DNA from: Branchiostoma floridae
Lineage: Eukaryota > Chordata > Leptocardii > Amphioxiformes > Branchiostomatidae
Assembly (NCBI RefSeq): GCF_000003815.2
Contig: NC_049983.1
Span: forward strand, 15,524,963-15,588,962
DNA: 64,000 nucleotides
Direction: 5' to 3'
This document shows positions 1 to 11,000 of the stretch, one piece after another. Position 1 is the stretch's first letter, and the number at the start of each line of letters is the position of its first letter. Under the pieces are notes generated by a model. The model worked only from the letters and a program-made list of their open reading frames with translations. It was not told where the DNA came from and did no database searches. The position numbers were made by a program, and so were the translations under genes.

Positions 1-37
1 TATTATCATACAGAAACAAAAACATGGTAGTGAGAGT

Positions 38-866
38 TAGCCTGGGTACCATCCGGAAAGTAGTTTGCTTCGGCATTTATTATATACTATATACAGTCGC
101 TTCTAGCTGTGACATTTATTATACACTATATACAGTCACTTCACTGTGTTTCAATCAGGGAACGCGGACCATCTTAACGTCTGGAATCGTCCAAATTTTG
201 GAAGCGCGCGCTGATTGGTCCTCACACATGAGCGAATTATGGAATGGGTTCTCAAGCGCTCGTTTGAACAGGCGTTCCAAGACTGGAAAATCATCAACAT
301 GGCCAACGAAGAAGCGGACGGTCGGGCCCGCTCGATGGATGAAGCAATTTCGTCCGTTCTTACCAAGGTCGAAGGGATTTCAGAGCTTAAACACGAACAG
401 AGAGATGTGTTGAAAGCTTTCGTTGGCGGGTAGGACGTTTTGGCCTTGTTACCAACCGGCTTCGGAAAGAGTCTCATTTATCAACTCGTGCCGGGCGTGT
501 GGAAGAAGGTGTCGGAGACGTCGACGGAGTGGCGTGGTGTGGACAAACCGATTGTAATTGTTGTCAGCCCGTTGCCGATCTAAGGTTTACACTACATAAA
601 TGGCACAAATCAGTTAAACACGGCGGTGACATGGTAAGAAAAAACCCGCTGAAGACACTACAACAAAGTCAAGACACTTGAAGTGGTAAATGATTGCTGT
701 ATTTGAAGAGGTGTTAGAACACCTGTTTGAACGAGCGCTCTAGAACTCATTCCTTGATTCCCTCATTAACTGGCGTCACCACCAAATGGTTTGAATGCGC
801 ACGTCTCCAGACGGATAGCAGAAGCGAACATAGGAGTGAACTAGTATCCGGATGGTACCCAGGCTA
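38..866. mobile_element. Non-autonomous TIR DNA transposon (MULE-like?) carrying a RecQ helicase fragment
   Basis: The ends are inverted repeats starting TAGCCTGGGTACCATCCGG at the left and its complement at the right. They are flanked by a perfect 9-bp direct repeat AGTGAGAGT (29-37 and 867-875), read as the target-site duplication. A 9-bp duplication fits Mutator-like elements, but no transposase is present, so the superfamily is inference. The 829-bp element contains a piece of a host-type helicase gene (239-583), which makes it resemble a Pack-MULE. Inside the left end there is also a short AT-rich repeat: tttattata-cactatatacagtc occurs twice at about 78-140. Confidence 0.75.
239..583 (+). 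pseudogene. RecQ-family DNA helicase N-terminal fragment, interrupted by a stop
   Basis: The reading frame from ATG 239 encodes a short N-terminal region ending in SELKHEQRDVLKAFVGG. An in-frame TAG follows at 431-433, and the same frame then continues as DVLALLPTGFGKSLIYQL, a textbook RecQ motif I/Walker A, and on to IVIVVSPL (motif Ia), with a stop at 581-583. RecQ helicases unwind DNA 3' to 5'; here only the first two helicase motifs are present, so no activity is expected. The TAG sits where RecQ-like proteins usually have Arg before DVL, so a single substitution is the likely cause. It lies wholly inside the 38-866 transposon and is best read as a captured, decayed exon. Confidence 0.75.
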
Positions 867-1744
867 AGTGAGAGTTGCATTTGAAATCAAATATATTTTG
901 TGCTATAATGCTCTTTTGTATCTGGAGCACATTGAGGTGGGAGTGCTTGTTACTGCACCACTAGTAGATTTCTGGTGAGGACATGCTTTCCAAGTCCATT
1001 CTGTGACATGGAAAATAGCAAAATTCTAATTGATCTGGTGACAAGCGAGGGATGAATATTTCACAACTATTGTCTATTGATTACAAAGGAATTTTTTGTT
1101 GAGCTTCCTTTTAATAGTTTGTTAGTTATTTGGATTAGAAAAAAGTAGAACGTTATATATGATAATGCAGTTTAGTCGTATTCTTACGTTATAAGTTTTA
1201 GAACTGCACACTATGATGTCTTTACGTACAATTTTTGAAATACAACTACAAGATATTATGAAGAATGCATAATGTGCTCATTTAGCTAAAGAATTGTCTG
1301 CAATGTAGAAGTTTTACTTGCAAGTTCTTGCCTGAGGGCTAATTGCACCGTGGAACATACAGAATATATAGTAGTAAGCATACGGAAAATGAAAGACTTT
1401 GCTATAGTTAACTATGGTTACAAGTAGAAACAAGTGGCTATTACCACTGGCTAATTTGTTTTCTTTTTACAAATGAGTTGCGAATACCAAAATTAAAACC
1501 AAATTGCCAGATGTGTAATGTTTCACCAATAATCTTAAACTATCAGTATCACTGTAATATATTTTAGTAAATGCACAGAAATACATGTAGCAGCAATAGA
1601 TATCAAGGAGGTTATTATGTATAAAACTTCACAATTTTTTTGGGGGGGTCATAAGAAGGAAAGCTTTATGTAAAGCAACATTTCAATCATACATATACGA
1701 CCGTATAACAGTGACGAATAGTGAAAAATTATTGAAAAAAGAAA

Positions 1745-1815
1745 ATACACCTAGGGTTCGAACCAGAGTCCATGAGTTAAAAGTCTCTTCGCCAATTCAG
1801 TAACCAGTGTGTTAA
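1745..1815 (-). repeat. tRNA-like sequence (SINE head or tRNA relic)
   Basis: On the minus strand the stretch has a box-B match GGTTCGAACCC, an A-box-like TTACTGAATTGGCG at normal spacing, and a Lys-like TTTTAA in the anticodon region. The outer 7 bases at each end pair 6 of 7. The anticodon and T stems do not pair well, so it is not a functional tRNA by eye. A tRNA-derived SINE head is the likelier origin. Confidence 0.35.
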
Positions 1816-2189
1816 TACAACTGGAGTGACAGAGCGTGACAATATCAGACTTTTGACTGTTGCAGGTCCATTTTTTCAAAAATCTGAAGGCGTAAGATAT
1901 GTCTAGTCTCTTCACCTTTTGGTCATCAAAGTTAACTTTTTAAATTGATATGAATAGAACTGATGTTTGTGTAAAACTCCCTTAGGGTGCCTGCTTGGTG
2001 TGAGTTTGTCATTTACATGATAGGCAGGGGACTGGGAAAAATAACTAGGATAGTTGAGACCTGAAAATGGTCATAAAGGACCCCAAAATGGTGACAATGA
2101 CATATGTTGGATATTATGTGCTTACCTTAAGTGTGTTCAGGACAGGTGGTTCTGGAGAACTGAAAGGCTGTATTCGGTTGAACTTGACA

Positions 2190-3300
2190 ACTGGAGCACC
2201 CACACCATCTGGAGAATCTTAGAATGTAGTTTTTGGCACGAGTTCTGAGATAGGGAGGGGCGCTCACAACCTGTATGTGCTTGTTCTCACCGAGTTACAG
2301 AGTAGTTCAAGTTGTCCTGAAGACTGCAGTAATTTCGAAAACTGTGCTGGTAGTACCTTATTTTCTTCCGGAGCGCCCACACCTTCTGGAGAATCTTAGA
2401 ATGTAGTTTTTGGCACGAGTTCTGAGGTAGGGAGGGGCGCTCACAACCTGTACGTGCTTGTTCTCACCGAGTTACAGAGTAGTTCAAATTGTCCTGAAGA
2501 CTGTAGTAATTTCGAAAACTATGCTGGCAGTGCCGTATTTCCTCCCGGAGCGCCAACCCCTTCTGGAGAATCTTAGAATGTAGTTTTGGTACGAGTTCTG
2601 AAGTGGGGAGGGGGCGCTCGGTACATGTATGTGCTTGTTCCCGCTGAGTTTTTGTCCGTTTCTATCCGGTGAAAATTTCACGAATTATTGTTGATACAAA
2701 GTACTTCAAATTGTCCTGAAGACTGTAGTAATTTCGAAAACTATGCTGGCAGTGCCGTATTTCCTCCCGGAGCGCCAACCCCTTCTGGAGAATCTTAGAA
2801 TGTAGTTTTGGTACGAGTTCTGAAGTGGGGAGGGGGCGCTCGGTACATGTATGTGCTTGTTCCCGCTGAGTTTTTGTCCGTTTCTATCCGGTGAAAATTT
2901 CACGAATTATTGTTGATACAAAGTACTTCAAATTGTCCTGAAGACTGTAGTAATTTCGAAAACTATGCTGGCAGTGCCGTATTTCCTCCCGGAACGCCCA
3001 CACCTTCTGGAGAATCTTAGAATGTAGTTTCTGGTGCGAGTTCTGAGGTAGGGAGGGGGCGTTCACTTTTCGTAGTACATGTACGTACTTGTTTCTGCCG
3101 AGTTTCTGTCCACAATCTCGTGAAGTTGTCGATTAATAATTAAGAAAGTAGTTCAAAATATCGTCAATAATATACTAAGTTCGAAAACATTGATGTCCAG
3201 CGCCTTACTCCCCCCGGAGCGCCCACACCTTCTGGAGAATCTTAGAATGTAATTTTCTGGTGCAGTGCTGAGTGGTGGGTGGGGCGCTCACTATCTGTAG
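2190..3300. repeat. Tandem repeat, six units of about 177-225 bp
   Basis: The anchor GGAGAATCTTAGAATGTA recurs at about 2211, 2389, 2566, 2788, 3010 and 3234, giving spacings near 177, 177, 222, 222 and 225 bp. The two units beginning near 2484 and 2706 look identical over 222 bp, so part of the array is very recently duplicated. The long units carry an extra 45 bp or so (ccggtgaaaatttcacg region) that the shorter ones lack. Open frames in the repeat are shared only because the DNA is duplicated; no protein is proposed. Confidence 0.85.
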
Positions 3301-5039
3301 AAGCCAGCCATCGCTGAATTTTCTTCGAAACTGAAAGTTATCTGGTGTAATCCTTGGATTTACAAAGTTCCACTTTGTCTATAATATCGGAATCCGATTT
3401 GAGAACAGTCGATGTATAGTCTTTCCTGGTTTTTGTTCTGAAAAATAACAGAAAAATGAAGAAATTTTTACTTTGTTAGAGACCCGGTCGTGTATCTGCT
3501 CAATCTGCCATCTTTTTCAATGTCGCTTTTGTTACTAAAATCCTTGAACTTTTAACGGTAAATTTGACATACAATCGCGGTCGTAGCATCATTATTACAT
3601 TGTTTACCGAATTATCCTTTTCGTATATACTTATATTTGCTAAAATTTTGTATCCTCGAAAAGACAGAAGCAAATATTAGTACCTTTTCAAAGTTGACAA
3701 CTATCTCTTCTTGTCCTGTTGTCTCCTTTCTTCAAGTGGCATGGTGTGATTGTGACGTCATATTTTCGCACATCCGGGATCTCGGGGTGACAGCTGAAGT
3801 TGAGTTGGAGGTGAAAGGTCACCATTACAGACATGCGAAGATGGCTTGCAAAAGTAAGTGTAAGAAGCCTTTTTGTTGGGAAATGTTGGCATTTTGGGGT
3901 CGGAAATTAGAGGTAGGGGATCTGGCTATTTTATTTCGTGAGAAAAATAGGCTTTCTACCATGTTTGGAGTGTTTTAGACAGTCTAAAGTATGTATAGTT
4001 TGGGTGTTATCAGGGAGGTCAAAGGTCACCAGCGTTTCTTATTCTGTTTGTGGGGGCGCATTGCGCCGAACCGAATGTTTTCAAAATCGCCATATGCACT
4101 CTTTAGAAGTCAGACTTGCCTGCTAATGTGAGATTTTCACCAACTAAACCTTAGGTAGTTGACTTTTGACATACTTTTTCCTACATCTTATGCATGCAAC
4201 AGGTGCCTGGCAGCCAGTGGAGGTCTGTACTCTGGACGAATCACGAAAGCGAAACTTGCGATGTTGCGAAACTAATGGGAGGAATGATTGCAGATTCAAG
4301 TTGCAAGTTCAGGCACCTGATTGGAATCTTTCTTTTATATTGTAATGACTTACATCAAAGAAGTGTAATTAATACTCTTGGAGAGTACAGAAATATGTTT
4401 GAAATATTTTTTGTTTTCCCTTACAGCTGTAGTACAAATTGAAAAACTTAATATGTTTCGTATGGCTGTTGTAGTCCTGTTTATGTGTGTGAAACGTCAT
4501 TGATCTCCAAGCAGATGTGAAGGAGACCATGTTTAATATGTTCAAGGAGGTTGAAAAGAGGAAGATATGCTGTATATATGGAGGTTCTGAATAGGTTCAA
4601 TTTTGTGTAACATATTTTGCTTGCTGAAGTAAAGATGTGCGGTGGTTGAATTCAAGGGACCCTGCAATTGTATAAGTACAGCAAGGAGAGTTTGGTACAG
4701 TGACATGAGAATAAAATTTGTATGTATTGCAAATTGTTACATTCTGAGGCAGATTGTTCTATTTTAATAGTGAGCAAGGGTGTTTGTTGGAATTTCTGAG
4801 AGGTGCTATGTGCGGTTTGCAGTAGCTGCATAGTTAGGTCTTTATATATTTAGTGGTGTGAGGTAAACAGTAATGTATTATTATGTACTTTTTGATTCTA
4901 CATTTTGATTGTTGTTGTTCTTGAAGAAGAAAGTTTTTGTGAGTCTTTTGTTTTCTTTGAACACAGAATTTCTCAACTTTTGGGGTGGGGGGATGAGATT
5001 GTTTCATTGTAGTTTGTATTCGTAGATTGTTATGTAACT
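3301..5039. other. No gene recognised; 3' flank of the Helitron ORF
   Basis: AT-rich unique-looking sequence. Short frames (for example 3637-3978) show no recognisable domain. A single copy of the ATCTCCAAGCAGA terminus seen in several MITEs of this window lies at about 4503. The Helitron 3' terminus (CTRR preceded by a hairpin on the minus strand) should lie here, but I could not place it with confidence. Confidence 0.4.
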
Positions 5040-8000
5040 TTAAGTATCTTTTGATTGCTGAGGTTGTTTATTCTGTTCAACACTTTCAGTTAGTCTGGTC
5101 ATTTCTTTTATAACAGATTGAAAGACAGAGATTCTCTTTGGTTCAAAAGCTAGAAGTGCTAATCCTTCAAGTGAAGTAACCCTGCTGAGTGCAACGTATG
5201 TTTGACCAGGGGAGAACACTTTATGTCCAATGTCAAGTACTGCTTTTGTCAAAGACAAACCCTGTACTTTGTGCACTGTTGACCCGTACGAAAGTTGGAG
5301 CGGATACTGTGTTCGAGTAAACACTGTGCTGTAATGTGCAAAAAATCTTGCTGTGATTGGTGAAATAAGAATAGCATTGTTTTTGGAAGGGTCCTGTATT
5401 GTTTGGCCAACCTTGGGGTTATCAAACTTGACATAAACTCCAGTAATTACTTGTTCATTTACATTTGACTGTTCATTTGTGGCAGAGCTTTGAAATAAAA
5501 ACTCTTCAACTGTGCCTTGTGCACCATTTACAAGTCCGTCTTCACTTAATATGTTTCTTAAGAGCATAACACGGCATCCTTGGGCAAGATGAAGGTTCTT
5601 TTCAAGACCAGCTGTTTCACTTGTGTTTGCTGATATGAGATCGTCTGCAGGGATGCTTTTTGTATTTACAGGACCATCAATCATTTCATCATTTGCTTTT
5701 AGTATATGTACCTGTGTGTTTGTTTGAAGGTGCAGTCTTTCAAGTTCCTCTTTATTATATTCTGCAGCTTGCTTCCTTGTTGGAAAGATATGAAGTGCTG
5801 ATGAAAATGGAGACTGCTCAATGTCTGATTTTGTCATGAGACGACTTTCGAGAAGTTTGATATCTGCACTGCTGGGGAGGCCAAGACGGACTCTGTTTAG
5901 CAGCTCTGTGTACTGTTTGTCATTTTCTTGTCTGTGATTGATTGTAAGGAATAATGGCTTAAAAAATGATCTCCATAAGTGAGGGAATGGTTCTTGATGA
6001 TTTTGTGAGTCTTCAAATATGAATTTTCCAAACACAGGTTTCAGCTGGAAGAAGTCGCCAAACACAATGATATTCAAGTTCCCAAAGTAGCTGTGTTGGT
6101 CTGCTGTAGTGTCTTTGATCTCTGATAGGCGGAGGTGAATGTGTTCTAGTCTGTCATTGCTTATCATACTGATTTCATCTATGAAAATTGTATGAATGTT
6201 GTTGAACTTGCGACGAAGTTGTGACAGTTTTTCAGCACCGAGGGGTAGGTATTTTGTTTTCCCTCTTTGGGTATGGTCAACTGGTAGTGACAAAGCTGAA
6301 TGTACTGTAGAGCCTCCTATGTTGAAGGCGGCGACACCTGTTGGTGCAGTGAGAATGACAGGAGATGTTGGGTGGTTTGATATTCTGATCAAGTATTCAT
6401 TGAGGACTTTTATAAGAAAACTCTTGCCACAACCAGCTCCTGATGTTACAAGGAGCCGTAAAGGCTGAGGTTTGGGATTACCTTGGTTAGCATGATGTTT
6501 TTGCAGTTCTGTAAAATGCTCTTTGATTGTGTTAAAGACCTGTTGTTGGTCATGTGACATGTTAGTAAGTGCTTGGTAGAATGCATCATCTGTCATTGTG
6601 TTGGAAGTCAGAGTATTCCATGCCAGTGAATCATCATGTACTATAGTAAGATTTTCAGATATGTTGTCAACATCGTGTGCTGTAGTAGTTTGGGTAGCAG
6701 CTGTTGCTTGATGTGCATTTTGTGATGTCCAATGTGGATCAAGATAAAGGTCAGCAGTGTCAAAGTCATGGTAAGTTTGTAGCTGCTGATGAGTCACATT
6801 GGGTGCAAGAGTATCGGCAATAGATGAAAGATCATTTGACAGCAGGCGCACTTGCATGATGGCTTGTTCTATTTCTGATGTGAAATGCACATGTTGTGCA
6901 ATGCTATAGTCAAATAGATTCTTTTTTGCAATGAAAGCATCTTGGGCAGAAGTGTAGCCATGTAATATGTCATTTTCATCCCTCCAAGGGCAGTATAGAT
7001 ATAACAGACCATAAAAATAGTCATCTCCATTTCCAGAGCTCAGTCTTGTGCCTCTAACACATGCATATTTGCTGCGTTTCTTTATCCATTTGTCACATTC
7101 CTGCAACTTGAAACTTTCACAAGAACTAGATGGTTCAGTTGAGATCATTGAGTAGGATGCTGCAAATGTGTATAATGACATTTTGTCCCATATCTCACCA
7201 TGTGGTCTCATTGCATAATACTGTGCAGTGCCTTTTATGAAAATGTCTGTTGATGCGTTATCAAGTTGAGCAAGTTCATCTCTGGGTTTGAGCAGGCGCA
7301 TTCTACTCTCTGGTGGTCTGGTGTTTATTGAGAGAGTTTGTCTTGATGATCTTATGAGTGGCAGGTTTGCAAGTCTGTATCCAACTTCTTGTGCACTGAC
7401 CAAACGATGACTAAGTACTGTGTTCCCAATTTGGGCCAAACGTTGTCTTTTTGTACTCTGAGGTGGAAGAGTAGACAGAGCAGTTGAAATGGCTCTTCGA
7501 AGATTTTCAGGCTCAGCTTTTGAGATGTACATGCACGCATAATAAGCAGCACCATACTTGGAACCAACCATTTGTATGTCCATATTAGATTGCATGTGCA
7601 TGAGCAATGTAGGGTTGAATGCATTTATCCAGATATCTCGCTGTGCTCGCTTTGTGACATAAAACTGTGCACTTCTGTTTGGATCAACATCCAGTCTGAG
7701 TCTTGTTGTGTCTGAAACTTCTCGAGGAAAGTAAAATCGGCAGTTTACTCGTCTCTTTTTACACGTACTGGTGTGATGATGAGTCTGGTATTTGGACACT
7801 AGTTGATACAGCAGAGAGTTTTGGTCATCTGGTAGTTGTGTGGAAATATACTTGTCAATGAATGCAGGTGCGCTTTGTCTTCCTTCTATAGTATCAAGGT
7901 CGGGGGCATTTTCAACCCAGAACATACAGTGCAAATGCGGCGAACCTCGTAACTGGAACTCAACACGAATCCAGTGGTCAGTTATCACACCAATAGGATG

Positions 8001-11000
8001 GTTATGGCTGTTCAGTATGAAACGTAGAACTGCATCAGTGCGTCGGTTAAAGTGTATGGCACACATGACAGGGTCTGATCTCATCAGGTTCCATTTTACT
8101 TGCTGAGGTAATACTTTAGCTTGTTCATAGGTAAGATCTGGATTGAGGGTCATGAATAATTCTGGCCAGTTCAAATCATTAGCAGACATAGTTACAAACC
8201 AGGTTGGTGGACCAATAGTATTTATTTTTGCTAGTAAGTTTAGTAGTTGGTCTTTGAAATAACCTGCTGTTCCACGGATGTTCTTCATAAAAGTATATGA
8301 TGTACTTTGAACATCTTCATTGATTTGCTGATGGAAATCGCCTGCTGTTACTGGCTGTGCCAAGGACTGTGAGGTTACATTTCCCTGTTTCTGTATTCTA
8401 CATACAATAGATATTTGATTGTACAGTTTCTTTATTTCATATGAGTTTAAGGCAAAGAAGAGCCATGGGATGTTTTTCCTCCAGCGGTCGTTAATATTTA
8501 GCAAACGTGATTGGAAGTACTGCAAGTCTGTTAGTGATACATCACGTGTCTGTTTGAAGCCATTTTTACCATATGGATATAGCTGTGGAAAACAGTGTTC
8601 CTCAAGATCAGTCTCTTTAAAGATACTTTGTGGTGTTGATGTTTCACGAGGTAGCGATATTGCTGGTACATTGTCAATTGTACCCTGTAGCAGAGATTGT
8701 AAATCTATGTCTGGATTGATGTAATTACAAGGAAAAGAAGAGAGTTCTTGGACATCAGAAGGTACACTTGATAAATCTGTTTCATCATGGTCTGTGGCCA
8801 CTGGGTTGAATTCACTTGAATGTTCTGCCCAGTCTGCAAAAGTAGCTATGTTGACATGTGAGTAGAGATGATTGTGCTCAATTAGCCATGTAAGTGCTTC
8901 ATGCATTTTGGAAAAGCGTACAATGTGTTGCGGATCTGTACTTTGAATTTGAGTTTTATCTGTCTGGGAAGGATGCACTATTACCAGTCCAGCTGTATCT
9001 TGGCTGCGTGGTAATAGTTGACAAGAAGTTTCAATGTTGGTAGGAAAACTTATGGCTTGTCCTTGTTCACCATATTGTCCACCTGGTAAGACGATCAGCT
9101 TAATAAATGTATATTTTAGACTAACAAGTCTTGTTTCCATTCTAGTCAGCTGTTTTAGGCATAATGGGATATCTCCTGGGTCCATATTATTACTCCAAGC
9201 ATTAGGTATAGGTTTCTGTTTATCAAGAAAAGTTGAGCATTTTGAACAGAGAAAGTATTGACCAGAATTATCACTTTGATTCACTATTGTGTCAGCAATA
9301 GTGTTGTTGCTGCAATTTTGAACTTGATCATGAAATAAAAGTTTTTTACAGATTATACAGTAGTACTTAGGTTGTTGCTGTATATAACAATGAAATGCAG
9401 GATACTCTGATTTGTATTGTTCACTGGTATAGTCAGTGAAGGTTGTGCTATGTTCTTTAACATATTTCTTGGCAGTTGCACGTCTTTGATAGTCACAACA
9501 CTTTCTCAGTCGCTGATGTCTTTCATCAGGAGTTTCGTGTAATGTTTTAGCTTTTCGGTTTAATCTTTGCTTTTCAATTCTTTGCATCTTTTGGTCATGT
9601 GTTTCGGCTTGTTTCTTGCTTGTTTTACTCAATTGGTCTTTTTGAAGTCTTTTTTTATGTTGCTCATCTGTCTCTTGTTGCCTCTTGCTTCTTTTTCTCA
9701 ATTGGTCTTGTTCAAGTGTTTGCTTATGTTGCTCATTTGTCAGTTGTTGCCTCTTGCTTCTTTTTCTCAATCGGTCTTGTTCAAGTGTTTGCTTATGTTG
9801 CTCATTTGTCAGTTGTTGCCTCTTGCTTCTTTTTCTCAATCGGTCTTGTTCAAGTGTTTGCTTATGTTGCTCATTTGTCAGTTGTTGCCTCTTGCTTCTT
9901 TTTCTCAATCGGTCTTGTTCAAGTGTTTGCTTATGTTGCTCATTTGTCAGTTGTTGCCTCTTGCTTCTTTTTCTCAATCGGTCTTGTTCAAGTGTTTGCT
10001 TATGTTGCTCATTTGTCAGTTGTTGCCTCTTGCTTCTTTTTCTCAATCGGTCTTGTTCAAGTGTTTGCTTATGTTGCTCATTTGTCAGTTGTTGCCTCTT
10101 GCTTCTTTTTCTCAATCGTTCTTTCTCAAGTCTTTGTGCCTTTTGATCATTTGTCTCGTTTTGTTTGTTAGCTTTGTTTGTCTCCCTTTTCTTCTTTAAT
10201 CTTTCTGCTTTTTCCATGCTAGATTCGTTTTCTATTCTTCTTTTGTATTGCGCCCTTCGCTTGGCAGCTTTGTTTGTTGTATAGTCATTGTTGTTGTTAT
10301 TGTTTGTTTGTGTTCTAGGAATGTGTTGTAGCATTCCTTTTGCTCTTGGCAAAGTCATTTTCTCAATATCATCACATGATTGTATTCCAGCTGTGGAGTT
10401 GGCACTTTGTTCTTGAGGGGAACTAACCAAAGGGCTTATTATGGATGAATTGCTGCAACTCATAGGATCACAGAGTACATCAGTAGGGTTTGTTGAACAG
10501 CCTACACTTTTTATTTCTGCAGGTACAAGTTCAAAATTGCATGCTATCTTTTCATTCTGAAAAAGTTGTTGTAAGAATATACATAGGTCACTGATTGATA
10601 CATGCATACTTAAAGTGCATAAGCCGTCAATATCTGGTAATGCTGTATGCTGGTTTCTGGCATGTGAATCAAAGACAAAATACTTGTTATGTGTGCAAAG
10701 TAAAGCTACAGTTGAACCTGACATTTCTGATGCTGCTATAAAGAAACAGGTGTCAGATATATCAAATGCTTCTGTCAGGGCATTTTGTAATGTATAGTAA
10801 GGATACTCCGCTTCTGTGGTAAAGATGTCACCTGTGTAGGATTGTTTGATGGATATGTGTGCAGTATCAAAATTGTTGTTAACTTGTAAATATTCTGGTA
10901 GATCATCAACTGATAAATACTCAACACCCGTAGGTAGTGATGACTTTATGGACATGTAAAGTTCATCACCTTTGAATAGAATAATGTCAAGATCTGTACT

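Noticed and set aside
1745-1815. Functional tRNA-Lys gene
   Set aside because: Anticodon and T stems do not pair; only the box-B and acceptor-like ends are retained.
2484-2903. Two identical 65-codon minus-strand frames
   Set aside because: Identical because the 222-bp satellite unit is duplicated; not a gene pair.
9660-10130. Regular repeats considered as a CRISPR array
   Set aside because: Units are contiguous without unique spacers and code for protein; the genome is eukaryotic.
9567-10199. Three long plus-strand frames rich in Leu/Cys/Phe
   Set aside because: They are antisense translations of the 69-bp coding repeat in the Helitron ORF; 69 is a multiple of 3, so they stay open automatically.
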